Positions 7,950 through 20,382 of a stretch of 64,000 nt of DNA are shown piece after piece; the first letter of the stretch is position 1, and the number at the start of each line of letters is the position of its first letter. Below the pieces are notes generated by a model. That model did not search any database. It worked only from the letters and a program-made list of their open reading frames with translations, and was not told where the DNA came from. Location: positions 62,001 to 126,000 of the forward strand of contig NW_027488975.1 in the NCBI RefSeq assembly GCF_050948215.1. The letters run 5' to 3'. Source of the stretch: Halictus rubicundus (Eukaryota > Arthropoda > Insecta > Hymenoptera > Halictidae). The position numbers and the translations under genes are program-made.

Positions 7950-10900
7950 AGATTTTTTTGTTACAAACTGTGGTCGTAAACAAAAAATGAAAAACCTCCA
8001 AAAAATCGGAAAAATGCAGATTTCTCAAAAATTTGAAAACATGCTATTCTACTGTTTAGTTCCTTGTTAAAGTACTATAACAGGCAGTGTCGTCAATTTT
8101 TTTTAGATTTTTTGTTGTGGGACATCATCGTCAAAAAACAATAAAAACCGAATTTTTTCGACGTTTTTGCTATTAGGAGGAAAGTTACACTTGTTGGTTT
8201 TATCGCAGCTATATATTAAGTAATTTTTAGCATTATTAAATTGAAACAAGTAATTCTTTGACCTAAGAAATGTGATTTAAGAGAAAGAATAAATTGTATT
8301 TTGTGTGATATATACCAGAATGTTCGTAAAGTTTTGTAACATCGCCGGACGTGTGTCGAACTAAGGAGCGGATACGCTGGGGTTCTTATCCCGTCGGTGG
8401 TAAATGTTTTTTCCCATACATCATCTTTATTTTTTCAATTTCTTATATTATTTATTCATGTGATTTTAACAATATTTTTTTAATGTTTTAAAAATATTGA
8501 AGTAACATTGATTAGGCAATGAATATTTATATTATTGTGTTCGTCTACGATTTCCGCCAGATATGAAATTGCTTGTGAAAATTGGTAAGATTCCGTGAAA
8601 AGAATTTTGAACTCTACGTCTGTCATTTCCAGAAAATCAAGAAATCAATACTGTTTGAAATGGAATCTTTTTGCGGTTCCAATTGTTTTGACCATCTTAA
8701 TCGGCTATGCCCTTTTAAATCTTATCACCTATACTTGCACAGTACCGAATGACAGGCTGTTGGAACTTCCAACTTCCAACTTGGTTTCACGTTAATTTTC
8801 AACATTATAAACAATTTTGCGACAACACATTTTTACGACTGTACAGTGAACCGGAGTATAATGTAAAGGAATATATAAAATACCGTTCTTTACAGATCAC
8901 ATCTAGTTATTTACATAAATCTAAATTGTTGTTATTGCATAATTATTTTCAATAAGGGTTATACAAATTCTGAATCAACATTTCACTATCAAAATATATA
9001 ATAAAACATCGCAAACATTTAGCATTGTCAATATACTAAAATGCTTGATAATATCAATGTGCTGATCTTCCTGCTGTAACTCGCATCATGTCATTTTACG
9101 CCTGATTTTATTTCGAGCCGTTCGCTTCGTTGCGAGCAGCTCGCATCGTGCGAGTACTCGACTCGACTCGAAAAGCGAGTCCCGGCTCGACTGGACCCGA
9201 GCTCGGCTCGCATATGCGAGCTTGGCTGCAGGCCTAGTGCCAGGTGGGTGCTGGGATCGGTCGGTAACGGCCCCAATGTCGAGATACTCTCGTCGGTTGT
9301 GGAACTAAGAAGGTGGAACTATCACTGATCTCAAATACCAACATCGCTAAACATGCCGCGCTCGCTACCTAAATAGAACATTTGCTCGTGAATTACGGAA
9401 GAAACGTCAGTGACATAGGCAATAAATAAACGGATAATGCGTAGAATGAGAATAATTATTTTTTATTGTATAATTTCATTACACTATTATTGCCTTCTTA
9501 TTTTCCATATTGTGCACCATTGTAATCATTGTTTTATAATCGATAGTTTATAGGTGAAATTAATTAATTTGGAACTTATTGCGATATTTATAAAATAATG
9601 ATTATTCAACAAAATATATTCTGTAATAGTTATAGAATGAAAAAAAAAAGAATAAATACAATATTCAAGTAATGACAAAATTCAATCGTTCTTATTGTGA
9701 TCCGTAGTAACAAACACAGAAAATTATTTTTTTTTACTTATTTAACCGATAATACCACTTCTAATGCTGGACTGCAATTATTCAAGTAAAGGTAGTAACG
9801 AAATAAAAGTGTTATGTAATGAAACTAACTTTCGACGGATCTTATCCATATAAAGCTATTTGGTGGCAGTATTATTGCTATTTGTACAGACACACAGATA
9901 CACAGATTCTTATATCTTGCAATGCACGTTGTTTTTTTCTCCGTCAACCGATTTCGATGAAATTTTCAGCTTCTGTATCCCTAACATAGAGGTAGAGATA
10001 AAAGTTTTGAAAAGTGTCTGTCATTTTAAGTTTTAATTATAATTGTATTGATTGCTATTTTTTATACCTTATAGAATTGTTTCTTTACATTTAATATTCT
10101 TTATATTTTATCAGCAATAAACTTTATGTATAATCATTAATTGTATTGTTTAAATTTAACTTTCTGTGAGTAATTGTCAATACATATACATTAGTAACCA
10201 CATCTATTTGTCCGCGGCGAAAACCAAGCTGTCGAACTCGAGACGGGAAGGACTCGCCGCGTCTCTTTCTTTTCATATGCTGTCCTTCTTTGCGTCCGAA
10301 ACTTCCGTCGTTCATTACACAAGTAAATATCATCGGAATTTTGTCATATTTGGTACCGTTTTCCTTAGAAAAATGCCACGAGTATGTTGGTGAAAGTCCG
10401 ATAGAAAAATAATTAATAATGAAAAAGTTTATTTTTTTATTTAAAGGCCTGAGCTCACGCCAGTCTTTCATCTTTTCCGAACGCTTCGACTCTCCGCGGC
10501 TCTTTCTTTCCCATACGCTGTCCTTTTTCGCGTCCGAAACATCAATCGTTCATTACACAAGCAATTATCGTCGGAATTATATCATATTTGGTTTCATTTT
10601 AATCAGAAAAATGTCACGAATATGTTGGTAAAAGTTAAAAAAAAAAAAAAATAACGAAAAATAAAGAAGCTTTGTGATTGGATTAGTAGTGGTCTTCTGG
10701 TCTCACACCGATATAGCCGACAATGTGTGGCCCACTCCTCGGGGAGGACGCTTCTCTAGTTTCGCTGTCCGCTTCTCCGTGCAACATTATATGTATCGTA
10801 GACGGATATTCTCTCCTTTTGAATGCCAGTCATTCTGGTGTGCCCAGAGTTGGGCATTATTAGATAAAAATTATTTAAATAACGATTCGAATAAAAGATA

Positions 10901-12226
10901 CTTCATCTTTATTCGTTATTCGAAGGTTCGAATAAAAAAGGTATCCTTATTCGACGAGTATCGAATAAATAATTTTATTCGACGAGAATTTATCCGACGA
11001 ATAAAGATACTTTTTTTTATTCGAAGCGGATTTATTCGAACTACGAGAAATTTTTTCATCTTTCATCTGTATCATTTATTCGAAGGCTTCAAATAAATGC
11101 TCGAATAACTTTTGCCGAGTGCCGAGCTTCAAAGACCCAGCGACGACAGACGACATACAATGTAAACGGGTGGAGAATCGCGCACGAATGAAAGTTTAAA
11201 CTTTTAGATTGTGCAATATATCCTCATGAAATTGTGACGAGCGAATGGAGGGGATTTTCCTGATGAAAATGAGATCAAATTCGGGTGTAATCGACCAAGT
11301 TTCACTGATACGTAATGTTACGATAAAAATTACAATCTCATTAAAGACAGTCCAAATGATGTCGTGTTTAGACTCATTTTGATCGGGATGAGCTCTACAA
11401 CTCATTCGTATTAACAATATTGTTCTGATTAAAAACATAAAAGCATAAATTGCCAATAATGTTGGATTCTCCATCTGCTTACATTGTAGGCTGTTGGTCG
11501 GTCTTTATAAAAAAATCTTTATTCGTCGAATAAATTCATTACGTGCGGAATAGAGATAACATAATTATTTTTATTTGACGCGTAACAAATCATTTTTTAT
11601 CTTTTATTCGCTGTTTGAAATGTCTATTTCAATAAAAATTTGCCCATCTTTGCTTCTACAATTATATTATTTTATATTATATTAATTCATCCACGTGATT
11701 CTCTCTCAAACTCTATACTATTCGGAATAGTACGTTAAATAAACGCTACTCTGGTTTTCAACATATTTCTGTTCCCACAGATCGATTCTTGGAACAATTA
11801 TCTATAAAAAAAAAAGTGTAAGGAAATAATGCTTGTTCATGAAATATTTTTAAATTACAAATTAAGGTATCTCATATGGAAGTAGAAATTGATTTTCCTA
11901 AAATTATGCTTTAATAATTTCTTACGTAAAATATTTTGACGAATTTTTCGTCCTTGATATTAGTTTTACTTTTAATATTTTAGATCTTAAAAAGCAACAC
12001 TAAAAAAAAATATCTTTTTAATTTGAATACGTTTGTCGGAGAATGTAACATTTGATAATCGATATGGGTCCGTGATGATTCACCTTCTCAGCGACGAGAA
12101 GTTCCTTAGTGGTCTTCTGCACCGACGAGATACCGTCGTTGGCCTTCTGTTTCTTACTCCAGCCAAAATCTATCCTAGAGAGCGGTAGACAACACCGTAT
12201 TTTTCGAGCGACACATTCTCCCGTAA

Positions 12227-12273
12227 GGCTGTCAGTCTTTATATATATCTGGTCGGTGGATCAGTGCACCCAC

Positions 12274-12330
<57 letters not shown>

Positions 12331-12340
12331 ACTGCCAGCC
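12227..12340. repeat. (TA)n palindrome, L1a
   Basis: TA run of about 51 bases (12277-12327). Confidence 0.85.
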
Positions 12341-12738
12341 CCCGTGTTAAACTGCGAGTCTCAAAGTGGGTGCCAGGTGGGTGCTGGGAGCGGTCGGTAA
12401 CGGCCCTAATGTCGAGATACTCTCGTCGGTTGTGGAACTAAAAGAACATTTGCTCGTGAATTATGGAAAAAACGTCAGTGACAGAGGCAATAAATAAACG
12501 TATAATGCGTAGAATGAAAATAATTATCTTTTATTGTATAATTTCATTACACTCTTATTGCCTTCTTATTTTCCATATTGTTCACCATTGTAATCATTAT
12601 TTTATAATCGATAATTTATAGGTGTAATTAATTAATTTGGAACTTCTTGCGATATTTATAAAATAATGATTATTCAACAAAATATATTCTGTAATAGTTA
12701 TAGAATAAAAAAAAAGAATAAATACAATATTCAAGTAA

Positions 12739-13302
12739 TGTGGCGGACCCCTTGGAGAAGGGTTGATCGGACCCAGGTAGGAGCGTCGTCTGCGGGCTGG
12801 GACCTTGGACGCACTTGGTCGCCAGGCCCAAGCTCTTCCCGAGCGCACACTTAGTCGCCGGAAGTCTGTTCCTACCTGGGGTGCACATTTGGCGACCAGG
12901 TTCGGGGTTTTTCCTTGGCGTGCACATTTGGCCGCCAACCCTTGACTTTCGCCAGGACACGGATGTTCGGTGCAAGGACACGAACTTTCTCCAAGTGGCA
13001 CGTACAGGAAGCGACATCCCCACTCCAGAAGTTTTCTTGTTCGAAGGAAATTCCTGGAGGATATAAGCGCGGATTCTGACGGATGACAGGGTCAGTCAGT
13101 CAGTCAGTCAGTTCAAGTCAGTCAGTCGTTGTGAGAAGTCGTCATTCGCCGTCAGTTGTTCGTATAGTCGTTTATCCGTAGTTCTTGTTTCATTGTTATT
13201 TCATTTTCTTTGTTCCTTGTTACGTCGTTGAGTTTTTGTTGCTTATTTAATAAATGGTTATTGTTATATTGGGTGAATCCTTTACTGAACACCCAAACCA
13301 CA
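12739..13302 (+). mobile_element. Solo LTR in L1a
   Basis: 564 bases. It has five GTCA copies at the initiator and CAAGTGGCACG in U3. Confidence 0.66.
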
Positions 13303-13414
13303 ACACATACCAAAAGGAAATAAAAATTTTTTTATCTTTTATTCGTTACTCGAAATTTTTATTTAGATAAATATTTTGCCCAACTCTGGTTGAGCTTAGC
13401 TCGGCTCGATTGTG

Positions 13415-16162
13415 CGAGTCGAGTCGAGTACTCGCACGATGCGAGCTATCCGCACCGATGCGAGCTGCTCGAAATAAAATCAGGCGTAAAATGACATGAT
13501 GCGAGTTACAGCGGGAAGATCAGCACATCGATATTATCAAGCATTTTAGTATATTGACAATGCTAAATGTTTGCGATGTTTTATTATATATTTTGATAGT
13601 GAAATGTTGATTCAGAATTTGTATAACCCTTATTGAAAATAATTATGCAATAACAACTATTTCCTAGATTTATGTAAATAACTAGCTGTGATCTGTAAAG
13701 AACGGTATTTTATATATTCCTTTATATTATACTCCGGGGTTCAGTGTACAGTCGTAAAAATGTGTTGTTGCAAAATTGTTTATAATGTTAAAAATTAACG
13801 TTAAGCTTCGTTAAATAGTTTTTGAAAGGAATGGGTATATAAACAATATTGTATAATATTGATGTGTATTTATACGAGGTCGCCGCCGCGTCTACAATGT
13901 ATGCTGGCGGTTCGTCGGCGTGCTCTTTGCACAGGCCGCCACACTGGTACTCGCACCAAAGGTCAAAAGACTGAATTCTGGTAAGCTGAGAAAAACTGTT
14001 TGACAGAATCTGAGCTAACTAACCTGAGAATAGATTGTCTTAGACTTTTATATTTTTCGATAATGAATAACTAAGCTAGTGGCTCGATGGGGAGGGAGGA
14101 AGAGCAAAACGCATACGCGTGCCGGTAGATTAAATACTCAGAGCGGGTGACCTAAGTGGGCGAGTGCAGGCGAGAGCCGGTCATAAACCTTAGCTCGCTG
14201 ATGAGAGCCCTACTGTCCCATTGTACGGAAGTACACTTTTTAGAAGAAATGGCCGAGATAACGAACCAAAAAGGCAGTAAACCATTTTCACACTGCACAA
14301 TTATAAACATGGAGATAGCGCAGGTTGCTTAGCGAGAAACGTGCGGCCGCTTCTCGTTATACATTATGCAGTCAGTCTCATAATTGATGGCAGACACTTT
14401 AAATCAGAATAACTTTTTTTATAAATCGACCAAACGACTTCAGCTGTTCTGCCAAGCTAGATAGATTAATTTACTAGATGACATGTAATGAAAACGCAGG
14501 AAAAATTGCGTTATATAATTGCGTTAATTGTCGAGCTAGGAAGTAGATTTAACTTTGCTGCCACTACGAATTATTTGGTAGTTAGCATGATTTTGGACCA
14601 TCGTATAAAAGATCGACTGTTATCCATGGAGAAGAGCCAACAATTGCAAATTGAAAAAAGATTTAGATTAAAATATTAACTAAACAGAAAGTATGACGAG
14701 TGTTGAACGTAGACATCAGATCCTTTTAAAAGGGCCTAGCCGATTTATGGTCAAAACTGCCCTTAGAGGAAAAACCCCTCTGAGTAAAATTTCAACCCCC
14801 TATCTTGCCCATGAGGTTAGTTACAGGGTAAATTAGATTTCGCGCTTCTCCGCGTATTTCCCGCACTCTGATGCTTTCTAAAATTCTGAAAAAAATGTGA
14901 CATATTTTGGATTCTAAGGCTGATTTTTGATAATTTTTTCAGATTTTTTTGTTACAAACTGTGGTCGTAAAAAAAAAAATGAAAAACCTCCAAAAAATCG
15001 GAAAAATGCAGATTTCTCAAAAATTTGAAAACATGCTATTCTACTGTTTAGTTCCTTGTTAAAGTACTATAACAGGCAGTGTCGTCAATTTTTTTTAGAT
15101 TTTTTGTTGTGGGACATCATCGTCAAAAAACAATAAAAACCGAATTTTTTCGACGTTTTTGCTATTAGGAGGAAAGTTACACTTGTTGGTTTTATCGCAG
15201 CTATATATTAAGTAATTTTTAGCATTATTAAATTGAAACAAGTAATTCTTTGACCTAAGAAATGTGATTTAAGAGAAAGAATAAATTGTATTTTGTGTGA
15301 TATATACCAGAATGTTCGTAAAGTTTTGTAACATCGCCGGACGTGTGTCGAACTAAGGAGCGGATACGCTGGGGTTCTTATCCCGTCGGTGGTAAATGTT
15401 TTTTCCCATACATCATCTTTATTTTTTCAATTTCTTATATTATTTATTCATGTGATTTTAACAATATTTTTTTAATGTTTTAAAAATATTGAAGTAACAT
15501 TGATTAGGCAATGAATATTTATATTATTGTGTTCGTCTACGATTTCCGCCAGATATGAAATTGCTTGTGAAAATTGGTAAGATTCCGTGAAAAGAATTTT
15601 GAACTCTACGTCTGTCATTTCCAGAAAATCAAGAAATCAATACTGTTTGAAATGGAATCTTTTTGCGGTTCCAATTGTTTTGACCATCTTAATCGGCTAT
15701 GCCCTTTTAAATCTTATCACCTATACTTGCACAGTACCGAATGACAGGCTGTTGGAACTTCCAACTTCCAACTTGGTTTCACGTTAATTTTCAACATTAT
15801 AAACAATTTTGCGACAACACATTTTTACGACTGTACAGTGAACCGGAGTATAATATAAAGGAATATATAAAATACCGTTCTTTACAGATCACATCTAGTT
15901 ATTTACATAAATCTAAATAGTTGTTATTGCATAATTATTTTCAATAAGGGTTATACAAATTCTGAATCAACATTTCACTATCAAAATATATAATAAAACA
16001 TCGCAAACATTTAGCATTGTCAATATACTAAAATGCTTGATAATATCAATGTGCTGATCTTCCTGCTGTAACTCGCATCATGTCATTTTACGCCTGATTT
16101 TATTTCGAGCCGTTCGCTTCGTTGCGAGCAGCTCGCATCGTGCGAGTACTCGACTCGACTCG
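13415..16162. repeat. Large inverted repeat, L1a to L2a
   Basis: Arms 13415-13801 and 15781-16162. With only one minisatellite copy the arms are closest in length here and in the L3a and L1b cases. Confidence 0.9.
13441..13466. repeat. 19-bp minisatellite, one copy plus remnant, L1a
   Basis: Only the TATCC copy is present. Confidence 0.8.
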
Positions 16163-19100
16163 AAAAGCGAGTCCCGGCTCGACTGGACCCGAGCTCGGCT
16201 CGCATATGCGAGCTTGGCTGCAGGCCTAGTGCCAGGTGGGTGCTGGGATCGGTCGGTAACGGCCCCAATGTCGAGATACTCTCGTCGGTTGTGGAACTAA
16301 GAAGGTGGAACTATCACTGATCTCAAATACCAACATCGCTAAACATGCCGCGCTCGCTACCTAAATAGAACATTTGCTCGTGAATTACGGAAGAAACGTC
16401 AGTGACATAGGCAATAAATAAACGGATAATGCGTAGAATGAGAATAATTATTTTTTATTGTATAATTTCATTACACTATTATTGCCTTCTTATTTTCCAT
16501 ATTGTGCACCATTGTAATCATTGTTTTATAATCGATAGTTTATAGGTGAAATTAATTAATTTGGAACTTATTGCGATATTTATAAAATAATGATTATTCA
16601 ACAAAATATATTCTGTAATAGTTATAGAATGAAAAAAAAAAGAATAAATACAATATTCAAGTAATGACAAAATTCAATCGTTCTTATTGTGATCCGTAGT
16701 AACAAACACAGAAAATTATTTTTTTTTACTTATTTAACCGATAATACCACTTCTAATGCTGGACTGCAATTATTCAAGTAAAGGTAGTAACGAAATAAAA
16801 GTGTTATGTAATGAAACTAACTTTCGACGGATCTTATCCATATAAAGCTATTTGGTGGCAGTATTATTGCTATTTGTACAGACACACAGATACACAGATT
16901 CTTATATCTTGCAATGCACGTTGTTTTTTTCTCCGTCAACCGATTTCGATGAAATTTTCAGCTTCTGTATCCCTAACATAGAGGTAGAGATAAAAGTTTT
17001 GAAAAGTGTCTGTCATTTTAAGTTTTAATTATAATTGTATTGATTGCTATTTTTTATACCTTATAGAATTGTTTCTTTACATTTAATATTCTTTATATTT
17101 TATCAGCAATAAACTTTATGTATAATCATTAATTGTATTGTTTAAATTTAACTTTCTGTGAGTAATTGTCAATACATATACATTAGTAACCACATCTATT
17201 TGTCCGCGGCGAAAACCAAGCTGTCGAACTCGAGACGGGAAGGACTCGCCGCGTCTCTTTCTTTTCATATGCTGTCCTTCTTTGCGTCCGAAACTTCCGT
17301 CGTTCATTACACAAGTAAATATCATCGGAATTTTGTCATATTTGGTACCGTTTTCCTTAGAAAAATGCCACGAGTATGTTGGTGAAAGTCCGATAGAAAA
17401 ATAATTAATAATGAAAAAGTTTATTTTTTTATTTAAAGGCCTGAGCTCACGCCAGTCTTTCATCTTTTCCGAACGCTTCGACTCTCCGCGGCTCTTTCTT
17501 TCCCATACGCTGTCCTTTTTCGCGTCCGAAACATCAATCGTTCATTACACAAGCAATTATCGTCGGAATTATATCATATTTGGTTTCATTTTAATCAGAA
17601 AAATGTCACGAATATGTTGGTAAAAGTTAAAAAAAAAAAAAAATAACGAAAAATAAAGAAGCTTTGTGATTGGATTAGTAGTGGTCTTCTGGTCTCACAC
17701 CGATATAGCCGACAATGTGTGGCCCACTCCTCGGGGAGGACGCTTCTCTAGTTTCGCTGTCCGCTTCTCCGTGCAACATTATATGTATCGTAGACGGATA
17801 TTCTCTCCTTTTGAATGCCAGTCATTCTGGTGTGCCCAGAGTTGGGCATTATTAGATAAAAATTATTTAAATAACGATTCGAATAAAAGATACTTCATCT
17901 TTATTCGTTATTCGAAGGTTCGAATAAAAAAGGTATCCTTATTCGACGAGTATCGAATAAATAATTTTATTCGACGAGAATTTATCCGACGAATAAAGAT
18001 ACTTTTTTTTATTCGAAGCGGATTTATTCAAACTACGAGAAATTTTTTCATCTTTCATCTGTATCATTTATTCGAAGGCTTCAAATAAATGCTCGAATAA
18101 CTTTTGCCGAGTGCCGAGCTTCAAAGACCCAGCGACGACAGACGACATACAATGTAAACGGATGGAGAATCGCGCACGAATGAAAGTTTAAACTTTTAGA
18201 TTGTGCAATATATCCTCATGAAATTGTGACGAGCGAATGGAGGGGATTTTCCTGATGAAAATGAGGTGAAATTCGGGTGTAATCGACCAAGTTTCACTGA
18301 TACGTAATGTTACGATAAAAATTACAATCTCATTAAAGACAGTCCAAATGATGTCGTGTTTAGACTCATTTTGATCGGGATGAGCTCTACAACTCATTCG
18401 TATTAACAATATTGTTCTGATTAAAAACATAAAAGCATAAATTGCCAATAATGTTGGATTCTCCATCTGCTTACATTGTAGGCTGTTGGTCGGTCTTTAT
18501 AAAAAAATCTTTATTCGTCGAATAAATTCATTACGTGCGGAATAGAGATAACATAATTATTTTTATTTGACGCGTAACAAATCATTTTTTATCTTTTATT
18601 CGCTGTTTGAAATGTCTATTTCAATAAAAATTTGCCCATCTTTGCTTCTACAATTATATTATTTTATATTATATTAATTCATCCACGTGATTCTCTCTCA
18701 AACTCTATACTATTCGGAATAGTACGTTAAATAAACGCTACTCTGGTTTTCAACATATTTCTGTTCCCACAGATCGATTCTTGGAACAATTATCTATAAA
18801 AAAAAAAGTGTAAGGAAATAATGCTTGTTCATGAAATATTTTTAAATTACAAATTAAGGTATCTCATATGGAAGTAGAAATTGATTTTCCTAAAATTATG
18901 CTTTAATAATTTCTTACGTAAAATATTTTGACGAATTTTTCGTCCTTGATATTAGTTTTACTTTTAATATTTTAGATCTTAAAAAGCAACACTAAAAAAA
19001 AATATCTTTTTAATTTGAATACGTTTGTCGGAGAATGTAACATTTGATAATCGATATGGGTCCGTGATGATTCACCTTCTCAGCGACGAGAAGTTCCTTA

Positions 19101-19218
19101 GTGGTCTTCTGCACCGACGAGATACCGTCGTTGGCCTTCTGTTTCTTACTCCAGCCAAAATCTATCCTAGAGAGCGGTAGACAACACCGTATTTTTCGAG
19201 CGACACATTCTCCCGTAA

Positions 19219-19265
19219 GGCTGTCAGCCTTTATATATATCTCGTCGGTGGATCAGTGCACCCAC

Positions 19266-19302
<37 letters not shown>

Positions 19303-19312
19303 ACTGCCAGCC
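19219..19312. repeat. (TA)n palindrome, L2a
   Basis: TA run of about 31 bases (19269-19299). The inner arms CTCGTCGGTG and CACCCACGAG pair at 9 of 10 positions, better than in other units, so this is probably closest to the ancestral hairpin. Confidence 0.85.
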
Positions 19313-19710
19313 CCCGTGTTAAACTGCGAGTCTCAAAGTGGGTGCCAGTTGGGTGCTGGGAGCGGTCGGTAACGGCCCTAATGTCGAGATACTCTCGTCG
19401 GTTGTGGAACTAAAAGAACATTTGCTCGTGAATTATGGAAAAAACGTCAGTGACAGAGGCAATAAATAAACGTATAATGCGTAGAATGAAAATAATTATC
19501 TTTTATTGTATAATTTCATTACACTCTTATTGCCTTCTTATTTTCCATATTGTTCACCATTGTAATCATTATTTTATAATCGATAATTTATAGGTGTAAT
19601 TAATTAATTTGGAACTTCTTGCGATATTTATAAAATAATGATTATTCAACAAAATATATTCTGTAATAGTTATAGAATAAAAAAAAAGAATAAATACAAT
19701 ATTCAAGTAA

Positions 19711-20270
19711 TGTGGCGGACCCCTTGGAGAAGGGTTGATCGGACCCAGGTAGGAGCGTCGTCTGCGGGCTGGGACCTTGGACGCACTTGGTCGCCAGGCC
19801 CAAGCTCTTCCCGAGCGCACACTTAGTCGCCGGAAGTCTGTTCCTACCTGGGGTGCACATTTGGCGACCAGGTTCGGGGTTTTTCCTTGGCGTGCACATT
19901 TGGCCGCCAACCCTTGACTTTCGCCAGGACACGGATGTTCGGTGCAAGGACACGAACTTTCTCCAAGGGGCACGTACAGGAAGCGACATCCCCACTCCAG
20001 AAGTTTTCTTGTTCGAAGGAAATTCCTGGAGGATATAAGCGCGGATTCTGACGGATGACAGGGTCAGTCAGTCAGTCAGTTCAAGTCAGTCAGTCGTTGT
20101 GAGAAGTCGTCATTCGCCGTCAGTTGTTCGTATAGTCGTTTATCCGTAGTTCTTGTTTCATTGTTATTTCATTTTCTTTGTTCCTTGTTACGTCGTTGAG
20201 TTTTTGTTGCTTATTTAATAAATGGTTATTGTTATATTGGGTGAATCCTTTACTGAACACCCAAACCACA
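19711..20270 (+). mobile_element. Solo LTR in L2a
   Basis: 560 bases. It has four GTCA copies and CAAGGGGCACG, the U0 form. Confidence 0.66.
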
Positions 20271-20382
20271 ACACATACCAAAAGGAAATAAAAATTTTTT
20301 TATCTTTTATTCGTTACTCGAAATTTTTATTTAGATAAATATTTTGCCCAACTCTGGTTGAGCTTAGCTCGGCTCAATTGTG

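Larger units (their letters stand above)
5339..8594. repeat. Unit S1, 3256-bp short type
   Basis: S1 keeps both the left and right thirds of the long unit and lacks U0 positions 920-4696. The junction is at 7949/7950, next to the perfect palindrome GAAAGTTTAAACTTTC. Unit-specific marks are GCCACATTAT (7523 region), ACAAGACGAC and GTAAACAAAAAATG. It keeps the hAT 5' end, but the 3' end, LTR, TA palindrome, minisatellite and left inverted-repeat arm are gone. Confidence 0.93.
10845..13388 (+). mobile_element. hAT-like element in L1a
   Basis: Both 12-bp ends are intact. It encloses the LTR 12739-13302 and the palindrome 12227-12340. Confidence 0.7.
8595..15586. repeat. Unit L1a, 6992-bp long type
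   Basis: A complete long unit. It has one full 19-bp minisatellite copy, five GTCA copies, a TA tract of about 51 bases, the CTCGATTGTG variant, and GGACCATCG in the core (which changes a codon of the small core ORF from His to Asp). Near 8926 it alone, with L1b, has AAATTGTTG instead of AAATAGTTG. Confidence 0.93.
17837..20356 (+). mobile_element. hAT-like element in L2a
   Basis: Both 12-bp ends are intact. It is the shortest full copy because of the short TA tract. A G-to-A change turns one TTATTCGAA motif near 18027 into TTATTCAAA, a variant shared with the S and XS units. Confidence 0.7.
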
